The translations under genes and the position numbers were made by a program. The notes under the pieces were generated by a model that was not told where the DNA came from, did no database searches, and saw only the letters and a list, made by a program, of their open reading frames with translations. From assembly GCA_023428695.1 (NCBI GenBank), contig JAEYWY010000025.1, positions 62,001-126,000 on the forward strand: a stretch of 64,000 bases of DNA, in the 5' to 3' direction. Origin of the DNA: Bacteroidota bacterium (lineage in GTDB: Bacteria; Bacteroidota; Bacteroidia; Cytophagales; Cyclobacteriaceae). Shown one piece after another: positions 43,920-52,799 of the stretch. Positions within the stretch are counted from its first letter, which is position 1. Every line of letters begins with the position of its first letter.

Positions 43920-44948
43920 GTGTCCATAACGAAAGTTCCATATCGGCTCTTTATCGCGCAGTACCTCGCATGGTGGACGGGTGCAATTGCTCTCCAGACG
44001 GTTGTCCTTCACCATAGCGCAGGCATCGACTGGATGTTGTCCCTGCAGGATGCCACGATAACGAATGTGGTACTCGCGCTGGCCGGAATTGAACTAGTGA
44101 TTGTTATGCGCCACTTTCAGCCGAGACAATCGCTGCGGTTTGTATGGAGCGTCGTCATCGCCGCCGCATGTACGGCATTCATTCAATGGTTACTCGGCAA
44201 GGTAATCGACGACGCCGCGTATATTGAATTCGTTGACAGGTGGATTATTGTTCGTGGGGTATTTGCATGGTTGCTGATCAGCTTTATAACGGTAGTGAGC
44301 TGGATGTGGTTTTATTTGAATGAACAACAGGAGATTCAGATGCGGAATGCCGACACGGAAAAACTCGCGCGTGAAACCGAACTGACGATGTTGAGACAGC
44401 AACTCCAGCCACACTTCCTGTTCAACAGCCTGAATTCCATAAGCGCACTGGCAGGATCAAAACCGGAAGAAGCACGACGAATGATTCAACAGCTTTCCGA
44501 TTTCCTCCGCGGAACGATTCGACGCAGCGACCAGTCAATGATTACACTGGAGGAAGAACTCACGCACCTGCAGTTGTATCTCGATATCGAAAAAGTCCGT
44601 TTCGGGCATCGGCTGAATACGGTTGTTGAAAAAAGTGACGAATCCATGGCGCTGAAGCTCCCGGCACTATTGCTGCAGCCCCTTGTAGAAAACGCTATCA
44701 AGTTTGGACTCTATGACACGATCGGTGAAATCACCATCAGCATTCACGCAGTCAACGATGATAATTTCCTCCGGATTACCGTAGAGAATCCTTTCGACCC
44801 GACGACGGCTCCACCGAAGAAAGGAACCGGCTTCGGCATCAGTTCGATTCAGCGCAGGTTGTATCTTCTCTTCGGGAGAAACGACCTGCTTACGACAAAA
44901 CAAACCGGAACAATTTTCACCACAGAAGTTCGTATCCCGCAATCATGA
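43920..44948 (+). CDS. LytS-type sensor histidine kinase
   Basis: 342 residues from a GTG at 43920. Four membrane helices are predicted in residues 10-135. The His_kinase (PF06580) domain has the phosphoacceptor His in LRQQLQPHFLFNSLNSISAL. The ATPase end shows LLLQPLVENAIKFGL and GTGFGISSIQRRLYLLFG. Such kinases signal to LytTR regulators. The stop overlaps the LytTR gene by 4 bases (ATGA), confirming the pair. No large sensory domain is present, so sensing may occur in the membrane, possibly through the LiaF-like protein. Confidence 0.93.
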   Translation: MSITKVPYRLFIAQYLAWWTGAIALQTVVLHHSAGIDWMLSLQDATITNVVLALAGIELVIVMRHFQPRQSLRFVWSVVIAAACTAFIQWLLGKVIDDAAYIEFVDRWIIVRGVFAWLLISFITVVSWMWFYLNEQQEIQMRNADTEKLARETELTMLRQQLQPHFLFNSLNSISALAGSKPEEARRMIQQLSDFLRGTIRRSDQSMITLEEELTHLQLYLDIEKVRFGHRLNTVVEKSDESMALKLPALLLQPLVENAIKFGLYDTIGEITISIHAVNDDNFLRITVENPFDPTTAPPKKGTGFGISSIQRRLYLLFGRNDLLTTKQTGTIFTTEVRIPQS

Positions 44949-45679
44949 TCAATACCATACTAATCGACGACGAACCATTGGCAAGAACGATCACAAGGGA
45001 GTACCTTCAAAGCTACCCCGAGATCTCGATTGTAGCCGAGTGTAACGACGGGTTTGAAGGCGTCAAAGCAATAACACAGCACAAGCCGGACCTTATCTTT
45101 CTCGATATTCAAATGCCAAAGATCAACGGTTTCGAAATGCTCGAATTGCTCGATCCCTGTCCGCCGGTCATTTTCACGACGGCATTTGATGAATATGCAA
45201 TCAAGGCCTTTGAAGCACACGCTATTGACTATTTGCTGAAACCTTATAGCAGGGAACGTTTCGACAAAGCGATGCAGAAATGGTTCGCACAACGTAATCA
45301 GGCGGAACCTGTTGTGAAGACGCTTATTGAAGACGTTCGCCAGCCGGAAGAAAAAAACCGCATCGTTGTTCGCGAATCAGGAAACATCCGCATTATCCCG
45401 GTGCATGAGATTCACTACCTGGAAGCCTACGACGACTACGTGAAGATTTACACGCAAAAAGAAATGTTTCTCAAGAAGAAAACGATGAGCTTTTACGAAA
45501 ACACGCTGGATGCGGAACAGTTCATTCGTATACACAGGTCGTACATCATTCAACTCGCACAGATCACACGCATTGAACCCCTTGAAAAAGACAGTCACGT
45601 GGTATTGCTTAAGAGTGGTGTGAGACTTCCCCTGAGCAAAAGTGGTTACGCACGCCTGCGCAAGGTTCTCGATATGTAA
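44945..45679 (+). CDS. LytTR-family response regulator
   Basis: 244 residues. The receiver (1-120) has LIDDEPLART, phosphoacceptor Asp54 in LIFLDIQMPKINGFEML and KPYS. The C-terminal LytTR DNA-binding domain (about 140-240) has IIPVHEIHYLEAYDDYVKIY, LKKKTMSFYE and FIRIHRSYIIQLAQI. LytTR proteins bind tandem ~9-bp direct repeats separated by about a dozen bases. It is co-translated with the LytS-type kinase. Its stop is directly followed by the stop of the convergent YigZ gene with no spacer. Confidence 0.94.
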   Translation: MINTILIDDEPLARTITREYLQSYPEISIVAECNDGFEGVKAITQHKPDLIFLDIQMPKINGFEMLELLDPCPPVIFTTAFDEYAIKAFEAHAIDYLLKPYSRERFDKAMQKWFAQRNQAEPVVKTLIEDVRQPEEKNRIVVRESGNIRIIPVHEIHYLEAYDDYVKIYTQKEMFLKKKTMSFYENTLDAEQFIRIHRSYIIQLAQITRIEPLEKDSHVVLLKSGVRLPLSKSGYARLRKVLDM

Positions 45680-46300
45680 TCAATTCTTTGTAAAGCTGAT
45701 GTCTGCTCCTGTGGACAAAAGGAGGTCTAGCTTATTGAAAAAGTTTTCCGAAATCCGGCGCGGGACGTGAACACGCATCCGACATGAGTCGGTAAAGTCT
45801 TGTTCAACGATGTGGAGGTCGAATTCGCGAATGAGCCGCATCACCGTGGTGGTGTCGTCGTATTTGTATTCCAGGGTTACATCGTCGAAGATTTGCCTCT
45901 CAACCGATCCGGCATCATCGAGGGCAAGTGCAGCCGCGCTTTTGTACGCAGTGATCAGTCCGCTTACGCCAAGTTTCGTTCCGCCGAAATAACGAACAAC
46001 TACAACGAGCGCATTGGTAAGTTCGCGAGACCGGAGCTGGCCCAGGATGGGATCGCCCGCAGAATGGTTTGGTTCGCCATCGTCGAACGCACGAAACTGT
46101 TTCTTGTCGGGCCCAAGTACCCATGCAAAACAATGGTGTCGGGCATCGAAGTATTCCTTGCGGAGCTGTTCGATATGAATCTTAATCTCATCCTCGTCGG
46201 CGACCGGAAAGGCAAACGAATGGAATTTGCTGTTTTTCTCTTTATAATGGCCCTTTCCGGCGCGTGCCAGGGTCCGATACGAAAACTGGTCAGTATTCAT
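45680..46300 (-). CDS. YigZ/IMPACT family protein
   Basis: 206 residues, normal for YigZ. The UPF0029/IMPACT N-terminal domain has KEKNSKFHSFAFPV, DARHHCFAWVLGP, DDGEPNHSAGDPIL and VVVVRYFGGTKLGVSGLITA; a DUF1949-like C-terminal domain (about 135-206) follows. The family fold resembles the RNA-binding S5/EF-G folds; suggested roles touch translation or proteolysis, with no settled function. Single gene, convergent with the LytTR regulator with abutting stop codons. Confidence 0.93.
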   Translation of the reverse strand: MNTDQFSYRTLARAGKGHYKEKNSKFHSFAFPVADEDEIKIHIEQLRKEYFDARHHCFAWVLGPDKKQFRAFDDGEPNHSAGDPILGQLRSRELTNALVVVVRYFGGTKLGVSGLITAYKSAAALALDDAGSVERQIFDDVTLEYKYDDTTTVMRLIREFDLHIVEQDFTDSCRMRVHVPRRISENFFNKLDLLLSTGADISFTKN

Positions 46301-46319
46301 TAAATGCAGCCAAAAATTA

Positions 46320-46351
46320 TTGCACGAGGTGCAACCCTTGTCATACTTCTG
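46320..46351 (+). promoter_or_regulatory. possible promoter of the head-GIN gene
   Basis: TTG at 46320-46322 and TACTTCTG at 46344-46351, 21 bases apart, one base off TAnnTTTG. The ATG follows at 46380. Confidence 0.4.
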
Positions 46352-46379
46352 ATGTCTCTTTTAGCAAACATGATCCAAT

Positions 46380-47186
46380 ATGAATAAAAAAATTGCCATC
46401 CTGCTCGTCCTTGTGACAGGATTTACCACCCTTTTCGCTCAAAATCGTGAAAAAAGGAACGTTGATACATTCACGAAGATAGCATTCCGGATCCCGGGTA
46501 AAGTATATCTCCGCCAGGGCAATACGCAAAGCGTTGAAATTGAGGCATCGAAGGAATTGTTGAAAATAATTGAGACTGAGGTCGATGGCTCAACACTAAA
46601 AATCCAGTCTCCTGACAAGTGGAACTGGCGCGGTGACGAAAGAGCTACTATTTACATCACAATGAAAAGCCTTGAAGGTGTAAGCGTTGCCGGCTCTGGT
46701 GACCTTATCGGCGAAACAAAATTCACCACCCGCGATCTCGACCTGAAAGTCAGCGGCTCCGGCTCTATGAAACTGGAAGTCGAGTCCAATGGCGATATCG
46801 ATGCCCACGTATCAGGTTCAGGTGATCTCTTCCTTAAAGGAACCGGACGTAATATCGAAAGCAAGGTAAGTGGTTCTGGCAAGGTAATCCTCGATATGGC
46901 GCTCGCGGGTGTAGCTGATTTCGGCATTTCGGGATCAGGCCGCATTGAAGCAAAGGGACGTGTTAAGGAAGTGAAGACCTCCATCAGCGGCTCAGGTAAA
47001 GTTCTTGGCGCGGACTTCGAGGCAGAGGTTTGTGATATCCGGATTTCAGGTTCCGGCGACGTGGAAATCCACGTGAAAGAAAGACTTGACGCCAATATTT
47101 CAGGCAGCGGAACCGTGGCGTACCGCGGAAATCCTTCGAAAGTTCATAGCTCAGCTTCCGGAAGCGGAAAAGTCAGGAAGATGTAG
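46380..47186 (+). CDS. head-GIN domain (DUF2807) exported protein
   Basis: 268 residues with a signal peptide ending TTLFAQ. The head-GIN domain opens with DTFTKIAFRIPGKVYLRQGN and continues as a beta-rich repeat fold in which nine [VIA]-[SA]-GSG turns recur about every 17-25 residues (for example VSGSGDLFLKG, ISGSGKVLGADFEAEV, ISGSGTVAYRG). DUF2807 proteins are abundant in Bacteroidota, located in the periplasm or outer membrane, with auto-transporter-like beta-helical folds and no established activity. Single gene with its own terminator. Confidence 0.92.
   Translation: MNKKIAILLVLVTGFTTLFAQNREKRNVDTFTKIAFRIPGKVYLRQGNTQSVEIEASKELLKIIETEVDGSTLKIQSPDKWNWRGDERATIYITMKSLEGVSVAGSGDLIGETKFTTRDLDLKVSGSGSMKLEVESNGDIDAHVSGSGDLFLKGTGRNIESKVSGSGKVILDMALAGVADFGISGSGRIEAKGRVKEVKTSISGSGKVLGADFEAEVCDIRISGSGDVEIHVKERLDANISGSGTVAYRGNPSKVHSSASGSGKVRKM
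46686..47183 (+). repeat. nine GSG-turn repeats in the head-GIN protein
   Basis: Nine copies of a V/I/A-S/A-G-S-G motif follow each other at fairly regular spacing to the C-terminus, as expected for turns of a beta-helix. The repeat is at the protein level; DNA copies differ. Confidence 0.8.
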
Positions 47187-47212
47187 TGGTGGCAGACATT
47201 TTAATGACAAAT

Positions 47213-47242
47213 CAGGCGGAACAAATGTTCCGTCTTTTTTTT
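47213..47242 (+). terminator. terminator after the head-GIN gene
   Basis: GGCGGAAC (47215-47222) pairs with GTTCCGTC (47227-47234), with one G-T pair and loop AAAT, followed by eight T. Confidence 0.85.
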
Positions 47243-47263
47243 GGAAGAACGTCTCGCTACCGG

Positions 47264-47956
47264 CTAGGCGTACGGCGTCTCGTTGTGATTGGCGTGTTTG
47301 ATGATGCCGTTTATGATTAGCAGTTGCGCCGTGATATACGTTAGCATGATCCAGATCCCGTCACCGCCGACAGGCTGAAGAAACTTGTTGATTGCCAGCA
47401 ACGAATCGGAAACCATAAACGAGACTGCACCTGCAAAAACCATCCAGAAGCTTTGGCCGATGGTACGCCCCAATCTTCCAAGCGCAGACAACACCATCAA
47501 TATCAACACAAGGGCATAAAGCATCACAGGGATAAGCAGTTCGCCAAGTTTTGGATAAAGCACAAAGACAAGACCGGTACCTGCAAGCACTACAGGGAAC
47601 GCGAGCCTCACACGTTGCACGTTCGTGATCTCGCTGCCTCTCTTTTCGTCACGGTGCTGCCGATAAGCGATAATGTAACAAAGCTGCGCGACGAGGAAGG
47701 CACCCAGCCCCGCCATAAAATACACTTCGGAAAGATGATCATACATTAACAGGCTGTCGCCAAGAAAGGAAAAGAAAATTGCGCCCACCACAATCCACGA
47801 ACGACGCGTGCCCGGTACTGAAGCGAAGTACAGCATCCCCAGGGAAACCATGATGAGAGGTTTGCAAACGTGATGGATCCAGCCCGTATCGATGAACTGG
47901 GAAACAAGTTCTCCAATGGATACTGTAAGGAATAAGAACCAGGCTATTCGTTTCAT
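47264..47956 (-). CDS. YhhN-family lysoplasmalogenase-like membrane protein
   Basis: 230 residues with about eight membrane helices. The YhhN family is recognised by FFSFLGDSLLMYDH, FMAGLGAFLVAQLCYIIAYR and AGAVSFMVSDSLLAINKF, whose Asp residues are the presumed catalytic or metal-binding sites. Characterised members hydrolyse the vinyl ether bond of lysoplasmalogens. Whether this organism makes plasmalogens is unknown, so the substrate is inferred from family. Same strand as the upstream MFS gene, with a 51-base gap. Confidence 0.88.
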   Translation of the reverse strand: MKRIAWFLFLTVSIGELVSQFIDTGWIHHVCKPLIMVSLGMLYFASVPGTRRSWIVVGAIFFSFLGDSLLMYDHLSEVYFMAGLGAFLVAQLCYIIAYRQHRDEKRGSEITNVQRVRLAFPVVLAGTGLVFVLYPKLGELLIPVMLYALVLILMVLSALGRLGRTIGQSFWMVFAGAVSFMVSDSLLAINKFLQPVGGDGIWIMLTYITAQLLIINGIIKHANHNETPYA

Positions 47957-48007
47957 TGAAGCAAGTTAATGAACAGCGAACAACGTTCCATAATAAATCA
48001 AGACAGG

Positions 48008-49183
48008 TTACGACCCTTCAATAACACGATCGGAGGAACGGCGTATCGCAAGCAGGTAAAGAAACGCGGCGATTGCCAACGCCCCGCAGACGCTGAAGGC
48101 AACGAAGAAGTTTTCCGGTCTATCGGCATAAAGGTAGCCCGAAAGGAAGGCACCGAGACCGATACCGAGTTCCATGAAGATGTACAATGAAGCGACACCG
48201 CGACCTTTGTGAGCGGGATCGCTCAGGTCTGTTGCCCACGCCAGCAGTGTTGGTGACGTTGCACCGTGACTGAAACCATAAAGCACGATTGCGAGGATCA
48301 CAACAATCCTCAGATCACCAACAGCCAACATCACCATGGCAGTTGCAATCATAAGCACGGAGATTCTGAGCACCGGTTTCCTGCCCCAGCGATCCGAGGC
48401 TTTGCCGCCGATGAGACGAACCGCCAGTGAGGCAATCGTAAACACTGTCAGGAGAAGCCCTTTGTTCATCATACCAATATCTTCACTGAAATCCGGAAGC
48501 AATGTAACAACGGCACCGTAAGCATACGCGGAAAGCAACATAACAATACACGGTGCAAGTACACGCGGTTCGAAGAGATCAGCGCTTCTTATTCTGAAAT
48601 GATGCCGGCTGAGTCGCTGCTTGTCGTTCAGTGTTTCTTTAATGCCTGCAAGTACGAGCACCGATATTAACGCGAATCCTGAGGACACATAAAAAACTTC
48701 ATCTCTTCCATAGAGATGTTCGAGCCACCCGCCAACGGCCAGGCCACCCGCCATTCCAACGGAGTTGGCGGTACCAAGTATACCCATTCCTTCGCCGCGT
48801 TTTTCCGCGGGAATAATATCGGCCAGATAAGCGGTCTGCCCCGTGGGAGTAAATCCGGTAGAAAAACCATGAAATAATCGCAGCCACAACAAACCCGATG
48901 CAGTCGCAAGCCATGGATATATAAAGCTGCAGATAATACAGACGAAAGCTCCGAAGAAAATCACCGGTATACGACCGATCTTATCCGCAAGTTTCCCGCT
49001 AAAGGGACGTGATATCAATGCGGTAACCGTGAACAAAGCAATGATCAATCCCTTTAATTCAGGCGCACCCAGTTCTGACAGATACGCCGGCAAAACTGGT
49101 ATAATCATGTTGAAGCTGGCGAAAAACAAGAGCGAACTCAGACAAAGCAACCAGAAATGCTTCGAATACAGATCAGAGTTCAA
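48008..49183 (-). CDS. MFS transporter (drug/efflux-like)
   Basis: 391 residues, 12 predicted membrane helices. Motif A is in SGKLADKIGRIPVIFFGAFV between TM2 and TM3, repeated in the second half as GGKASDRWGRKPVLRI. The LFHGFSTGFTPTGQTAYLAD segment in TM4-5 is typical of efflux-type MFS proteins. Substrate unknown. No regulator adjacent. Inner membrane. It lies downstream of prfB on the same strand, but a terminator hairpin separates the two. Confidence 0.9.
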   Translation of the reverse strand: MNSDLYSKHFWLLCLSSLLFFASFNMIIPVLPAYLSELGAPELKGLIIALFTVTALISRPFSGKLADKIGRIPVIFFGAFVCIICSFIYPWLATASGLLWLRLFHGFSTGFTPTGQTAYLADIIPAEKRGEGMGILGTANSVGMAGGLAVGGWLEHLYGRDEVFYVSSGFALISVLVLAGIKETLNDKQRLSRHHFRIRSADLFEPRVLAPCIVMLLSAYAYGAVVTLLPDFSEDIGMMNKGLLLTVFTIASLAVRLIGGKASDRWGRKPVLRISVLMIATAMVMLAVGDLRIVVILAIVLYGFSHGATSPTLLAWATDLSDPAHKGRGVASLYIFMELGIGLGAFLSGYLYADRPENFFVAFSVCGALAIAAFLYLLAIRRSSDRVIEGS

Positions 49184-49210
49184 GGGAATGTGTTTTAATA
49201 ATTGTCAATC

Positions 49211-49249
49211 ATAAAGACGAAGGTCATGCTCGTTTGAACATGACCTTCG
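49211..49249 (-). terminator. probable terminator after prfB
   Basis: A perfect 11-bp stem (49218-49228 with 49239-49249) and 10-base loop begins 11 bases past the prfB stop. On the minus strand a short TCTTTAT follows, so the T run is weak, but the stem is strong. Confidence 0.6.
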
Positions 49250-49259
49250 ATAAACTTCG

Positions 49260-50355
49260 TCATTCCTGCGGCTGTTCCTGCTGCCCCAGCAGAAATGCTT
49301 TTATAAAATCATCAAGATCGCCATCGAGCACCGACTGCGCATCATGCCTCTCGACACCCGTTCTCGCATCCTTCACAAGTTTGTATGGATGGAGTACATA
49401 GTTCCGAATTTGAGATCCAAAATCGATTTTCATTTTGCCCGCTTCAATCTTGTCGCGTTCCGCGTTGCGTTTTTGTATTTCAAGCTGATACAACTTTGAT
49501 TTCAGCATCTGCATCGCGCGCTCGCGGTTGGCATGCTGTGAACGCTCAACCTGACATACGATCACGATGCCCGTAGGTTTATGCGTTAACTGTACTTTCG
49601 TTTCAACCTTGTTAACGTTCTGACCACCCGCACCGCCTGATCGCGAGGTCTGAATTTCCACGTCAGCGGGATTGACTTCAATTTCGATCGAATCATCAAC
49701 TTTTGGATAAACAAACACCGAAGCGAATGATGTGTGGCGGCGGTCATTGGAATCAAAGGGTGAGATACGCACCAGGCGATGCACACCGATTTCGCTCTTC
49801 AGCTTGCCGTATGCAAATGGTCCGTCAAGTTCAAGCGTTGCACTCTTGATTCCGGCGACTTCACCAACCTGGTAATCGACCTGCGTGACCTTGTAGTCGT
49901 TCTTTTCGCCCCACATGATGTACATGCGGTTAAGCATGTCGGCCCAGTCCTGGCTTTCGGTTCCGCCAGCACCGGGATTGATTTCGACAACGGCGCTCAG
50001 CTGATCCTCTTCCTTGCTGAGCATTTTCTTGAACTCCAGTTCCTCAACGGCGCGGTTCGCTTTCGCAAACTCACGATCAAGTTCTTCGTCGCCTACGTCG
50101 CCGGCTTCGTGAAATTCATTCAGGACCTCGAGATCGTCCACGAGCTTGCGCACGTTATCAAACGAGTCTGTCCAGATTTTCTTTGTTCTGATATTCTTAA
50201 GGATCACTTCGGCCTGTTTGGCGTTATTCCAGAAGTCGGCCTGCTGCGTGATCAGTTCTTCATCTTTTACTTCAACGATCTTGCGATCGTAGTCAAAGAT
50301 ACCTCCTCAAGGCGCTAACACGAGCCTTCAAATCTTTCAATTGATCTGTTGTCAT
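49260..50355 (-). CDS. prfB: peptide chain release factor 2, with programmed +1 frameshift
   Basis: The gene is split in two frames. The ATG at 50355 opens 20 codons ending in CTT TGA (stop at 50293-50295). Skipping one T continues in the +1 frame with GAC TAC GAT through to 49260. Joined, this is 364 residues, the usual RF2 length. RF2 features are the SPF tripeptide (RISPFDSNDRRHTSF), which reads UGA, and the GGQ loop in SGGAGGQNVNKVETKVQL, which drives peptide release. The frameshift lets RF2 regulate itself: low RF2 delays reading of UGA and favours the shift. Frames starting at 50207 are internal. Confidence 0.96.
50293..50307 (-). promoter_or_regulatory. prfB programmed +1 frameshift site
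   Basis: Minus-strand reading: AGG AGG TAT CTT TGA C. The AGGAGG (50302-50307) lies three bases before the slippery CTT, followed by an in-frame TGA and C, the same arrangement as in E. coli prfB. It is a Shine-Dalgarno-like stimulator plus weak stop context. Confidence 0.95.
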
Positions 50356-50401
50356 TTGGTGAACGTTAATTTTAAAGGTGCAAATATACCGGTGTTTTCG
50401 G

Positions 50402-50932
50402 TTAATCAAACGCCGACTGCCGGAGATCGGGACGGTAAAAACCGGAACGTTTGTCAACCACGCGTAAACGGTACTTCCGCCCTACCTTACAATACTTTTT
50501 CTTGATCAGAAACAACGGCAGCCCGACACCCAACATCGCCACCGATGCCACGGTGACGTTTTCGTCGAGGTTAGGCGATTCCCCATGTACCAGCACGTTG
50601 ACCTGATCAATCACAAAGTATCCTATTCCGCCGGTTACAAGTACGCCTCCTATGACGTTTAGAAATGAGCTTTGTTTGAAGTATATACGGTCAAATTCAT
50701 ACAATGGAATCACCGTTTTGTGAACCGTGACAGCCGTATCAGAGAGGTTGTTAACATAACTCCGGCGCATCTTGCGGGAGCCTTTCAGGGAATAGATTAT
50801 CTCATCACCGGGATACAATCGCAACAGTACTTTCTCACCTTTTAATACGACGAGTTGCTGTTCAGAAGGAACCTGCGCCACCGCGGGTAGCGAAAACAGA
50901 AACAGGATTGCAACAAACAGCGTGCGGGGCAT
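50402..50932 (-). CDS. exported/membrane protein of unknown function
   Basis: The ATG at 50932 gives 176 residues with a signal peptide ending SLPAVAQ; the longer frame to 50986 adds 18 polar residues before it. The mature part begins with a beta-rich ~80-residue segment (QLVVLKGEKVLLRLYPGDEI). Two hydrophobic stretches follow (VIGGVLVTGGIGYFVIDQV and VASVAMLGVGLPLFLI), then a basic C-terminus. This layout is common in Bacteroidota hypothetical proteins. Not recognised further. It lies 46 bases upstream of prfB on the same strand. Confidence 0.75.
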   Translation of the reverse strand: MPRTLFVAILFLFSLPAVAQVPSEQQLVVLKGEKVLLRLYPGDEIIYSLKGSRKMRRSYVNNLSDTAVTVHKTVIPLYEFDRIYFKQSSFLNVIGGVLVTGGIGYFVIDQVNVLVHGESPNLDENVTVASVAMLGVGLPLFLIKKKYCKVGRKYRLRVVDKRSGFYRPDLRQSAFD

Positions 50933-51062
50933 TCGATAAAGATAGTCAAGATTACCGGAATGCTTTTGACTCTGAACGTGGCGCATCTTTTTTCACCGCG
51001 GAGGTGCAATGACGCAAAGGGGCGCAACGAGATTTATTCACGACGATTACTGATAGCCTGAA

Positions 51063-52127
51063 TCAGACTTTTACAATCCAGTTGAACTCATCCTTTACCT
51101 TGCCGTACTTAATTGCATTCAATTCATTAAGAAGCATGGGTGCGATCTTCCATTGGTCAACCGGCGCAAGTGTGTAATCATTGTTATCGAATCCCACTGT
51201 TGTGATCGGAGCTATCGTTGCTGCTGTACCCACGCCAAATGCTTCTGTCAATCGACCGGATTTCAGACCTTCACCTACCTCGGTAACAGCAACAGGTCGT
51301 TCTTCGACATCTATACCTTTGCGCCGCGCGAGATGGAGTACGCTGTCACGTGTAATGCCTGCAAGAATTGAATCGCTCAGCGGTGGCGTTATCAGACGAC
51401 CATCGATGAGAAACATCACGTTCATCGTCCCGGATTCTTCTATGAACTTGTGTTCCTTGCCATCAGTCCAGATGAGTTGATGATAGCCCTGATCCTGCGC
51501 AAGTTTCGCCGGATAAATCGCGCCACCGTAGTTGCCTCCCGCTTTTGCATATCCGGTTCCGCCTGCTACGGCACGCGTAAAATGCGTTTCAATGCGTACT
51601 TTAACAGGTGACGAATAATAAGCACCGGCGGGACTCAAAATGATCATGAATGTAAACGACTCGGACGGTCTTATGCCGATATACTCATCCGCTGAAAACA
51701 TAAACGGCCGAATATAAAGCGACGAACCTTCCTGGTCCGGAATCCAGGCTTTATCCAGCCCGACAAGTTCACGCATACCTTCAATAAACAGATCTTCGGG
51801 TATCGACGGCATACACATCCGCTCAGCAGAAATATTCATGCGTCTCCAGTTATCGACAGGTCTGAAAATCAGGATTTCACCGGAGGAAGACTTATGGGCT
51901 TTGATGCCTTCAAAAATCGATTGACCATAGTGTATAGCGGGAGTCGCCGGGCTGACCGCAATGTAACCAAACGGTATGATGCGGGGGTTGCACCATTCGC
52001 CCTGCCGGTAATCGGCAACAAACATATGGTCGGTGTAAACTTTCCCAAACGGGATTTTAGAAAGATCAGTTTGCGATCGGCGCGAATGCAATACACGATC
52101 GACCTCGATCCTGAGCGTCTCAGTCAT
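51063..52127 (-). CDS. ilvE: branched-chain amino acid aminotransferase
   Basis: 354 residues, class IV PLP aminotransferase of the eukaryote-like BCAT branch. The PLP Lys is Lys195 in GGTGYAKAGGNYGG, equivalent to the Lys of human BCATm. Other conserved parts are HYGQSIFEGIKAHKS, RRMNISAERMCMP, FIEESGTMNVMFLIDG and EAFGVGTAATIAPI. It moves the amino group between Leu/Ile/Val and 2-oxoglutarate, the last step of synthesis and first of breakdown, in the cytoplasm. Possibly linked to the E2 at 34909 in branched-chain catabolism, but the genes are not adjacent. Confidence 0.94.
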   Translation of the reverse strand: MTETLRIEVDRVLHSRRSQTDLSKIPFGKVYTDHMFVADYRQGEWCNPRIIPFGYIAVSPATPAIHYGQSIFEGIKAHKSSSGEILIFRPVDNWRRMNISAERMCMPSIPEDLFIEGMRELVGLDKAWIPDQEGSSLYIRPFMFSADEYIGIRPSESFTFMIILSPAGAYYSSPVKVRIETHFTRAVAGGTGYAKAGGNYGGAIYPAKLAQDQGYHQLIWTDGKEHKFIEESGTMNVMFLIDGRLITPPLSDSILAGITRDSVLHLARRKGIDVEERPVAVTEVGEGLKSGRLTEAFGVGTAATIAPITTVGFDNNDYTLAPVDQWKIAPMLLNELNAIKYGKVKDEFNWIVKV

Positions 52128-52190
52128 AGGGTTAATGAGTTATGTCCGAAAGATAGAACTTATCGCCGGAAATTACTAACAGATGTTAGG

Positions 52191-52745
52191 TCAAGACTGA
52201 TGCCGGGGCCTCCAGGGGGTTTCCGGAGCGCCGATTTCTTTGCTCATCAGCCGGCAAAGCACAAAAAGGTAGTCGGAAAGTCGATTCAAATAGCGGATAA
52301 CAATACCATCAACTGGTTCCACAGCATTCAGAGCGATAACCAGCCGCTCTGCGCGGCGGCAGACAGTGCGGCTCACATGCCCAAACGAAACCGCGGGCGC
52401 TCCGCCAGGTAATACGAAACTTTTCATCGGTTCGAGTACGCCGTCCATTTCATCGATTTGTTTCTCAAGAAATGTGACGTCGTCCTCTGCTAATTGGGGG
52501 ACTTTGACCTTAGTGTTGCCGGGTTCGGTGGCGAGGATACTTCCGATTGTGAACAGGCGATCCTGAATTTCAACAAGAACCGGGTGTCGGCTGCGATTCA
52601 CTTCCTGGTCGCGCAGTACGCCTATCCACGCGTTCAATTCGTCAATGGTGCCGTAGGTTTCGATACGCAGGTCTGACTTGGAAACACGCTTTCCACCAAA
52701 CAGGGCTGTCGTACCCTGATCACCGGTTTTTGTATAAATCTTCAT
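52191..52745 (-). CDS. ATP:cob(I)alamin adenosyltransferase, PduO type
   Basis: 184 residues. The PduO-type signature is at the start, KIYTKTGDQGTTALFGGKRV, with IETYGTIDELNAWIG following and FVLPGGAPAVSFGHVSRTVC towards the C-terminus, ending RLSDYLFVLCRL. It transfers the adenosyl group of ATP to cob(I)alamin to make coenzyme B12, serving for example methylmalonyl-CoA mutase. Cytoplasmic trimer in known cases. Upstream of ilvE on the same strand with a 63-base gap. Confidence 0.94.
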   Translation of the reverse strand: MKIYTKTGDQGTTALFGGKRVSKSDLRIETYGTIDELNAWIGVLRDQEVNRSRHPVLVEIQDRLFTIGSILATEPGNTKVKVPQLAEDDVTFLEKQIDEMDGVLEPMKSFVLPGGAPAVSFGHVSRTVCRRAERLVIALNAVEPVDGIVIRYLNRLSDYLFVLCRLMSKEIGAPETPWRPRHQS

Positions 52746-52799
52746 GGTAATGGGCGACTTATTCGTTGCCCAAAGTAAGGATAATTGCGGAACCCTTTA

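Noticed and set aside
50293..50295. In-frame TGA in prfB as a disabling mutation
   Set aside because: Context AGGAGG, CTT, TGA, C and the continuing +1 frame show the known programmed frameshift, not a pseudogene.
49779..50318. Plus-strand frame of 179 codons opposite prfB
   Set aside because: It is antisense to the conserved release factor gene and shows no family features.
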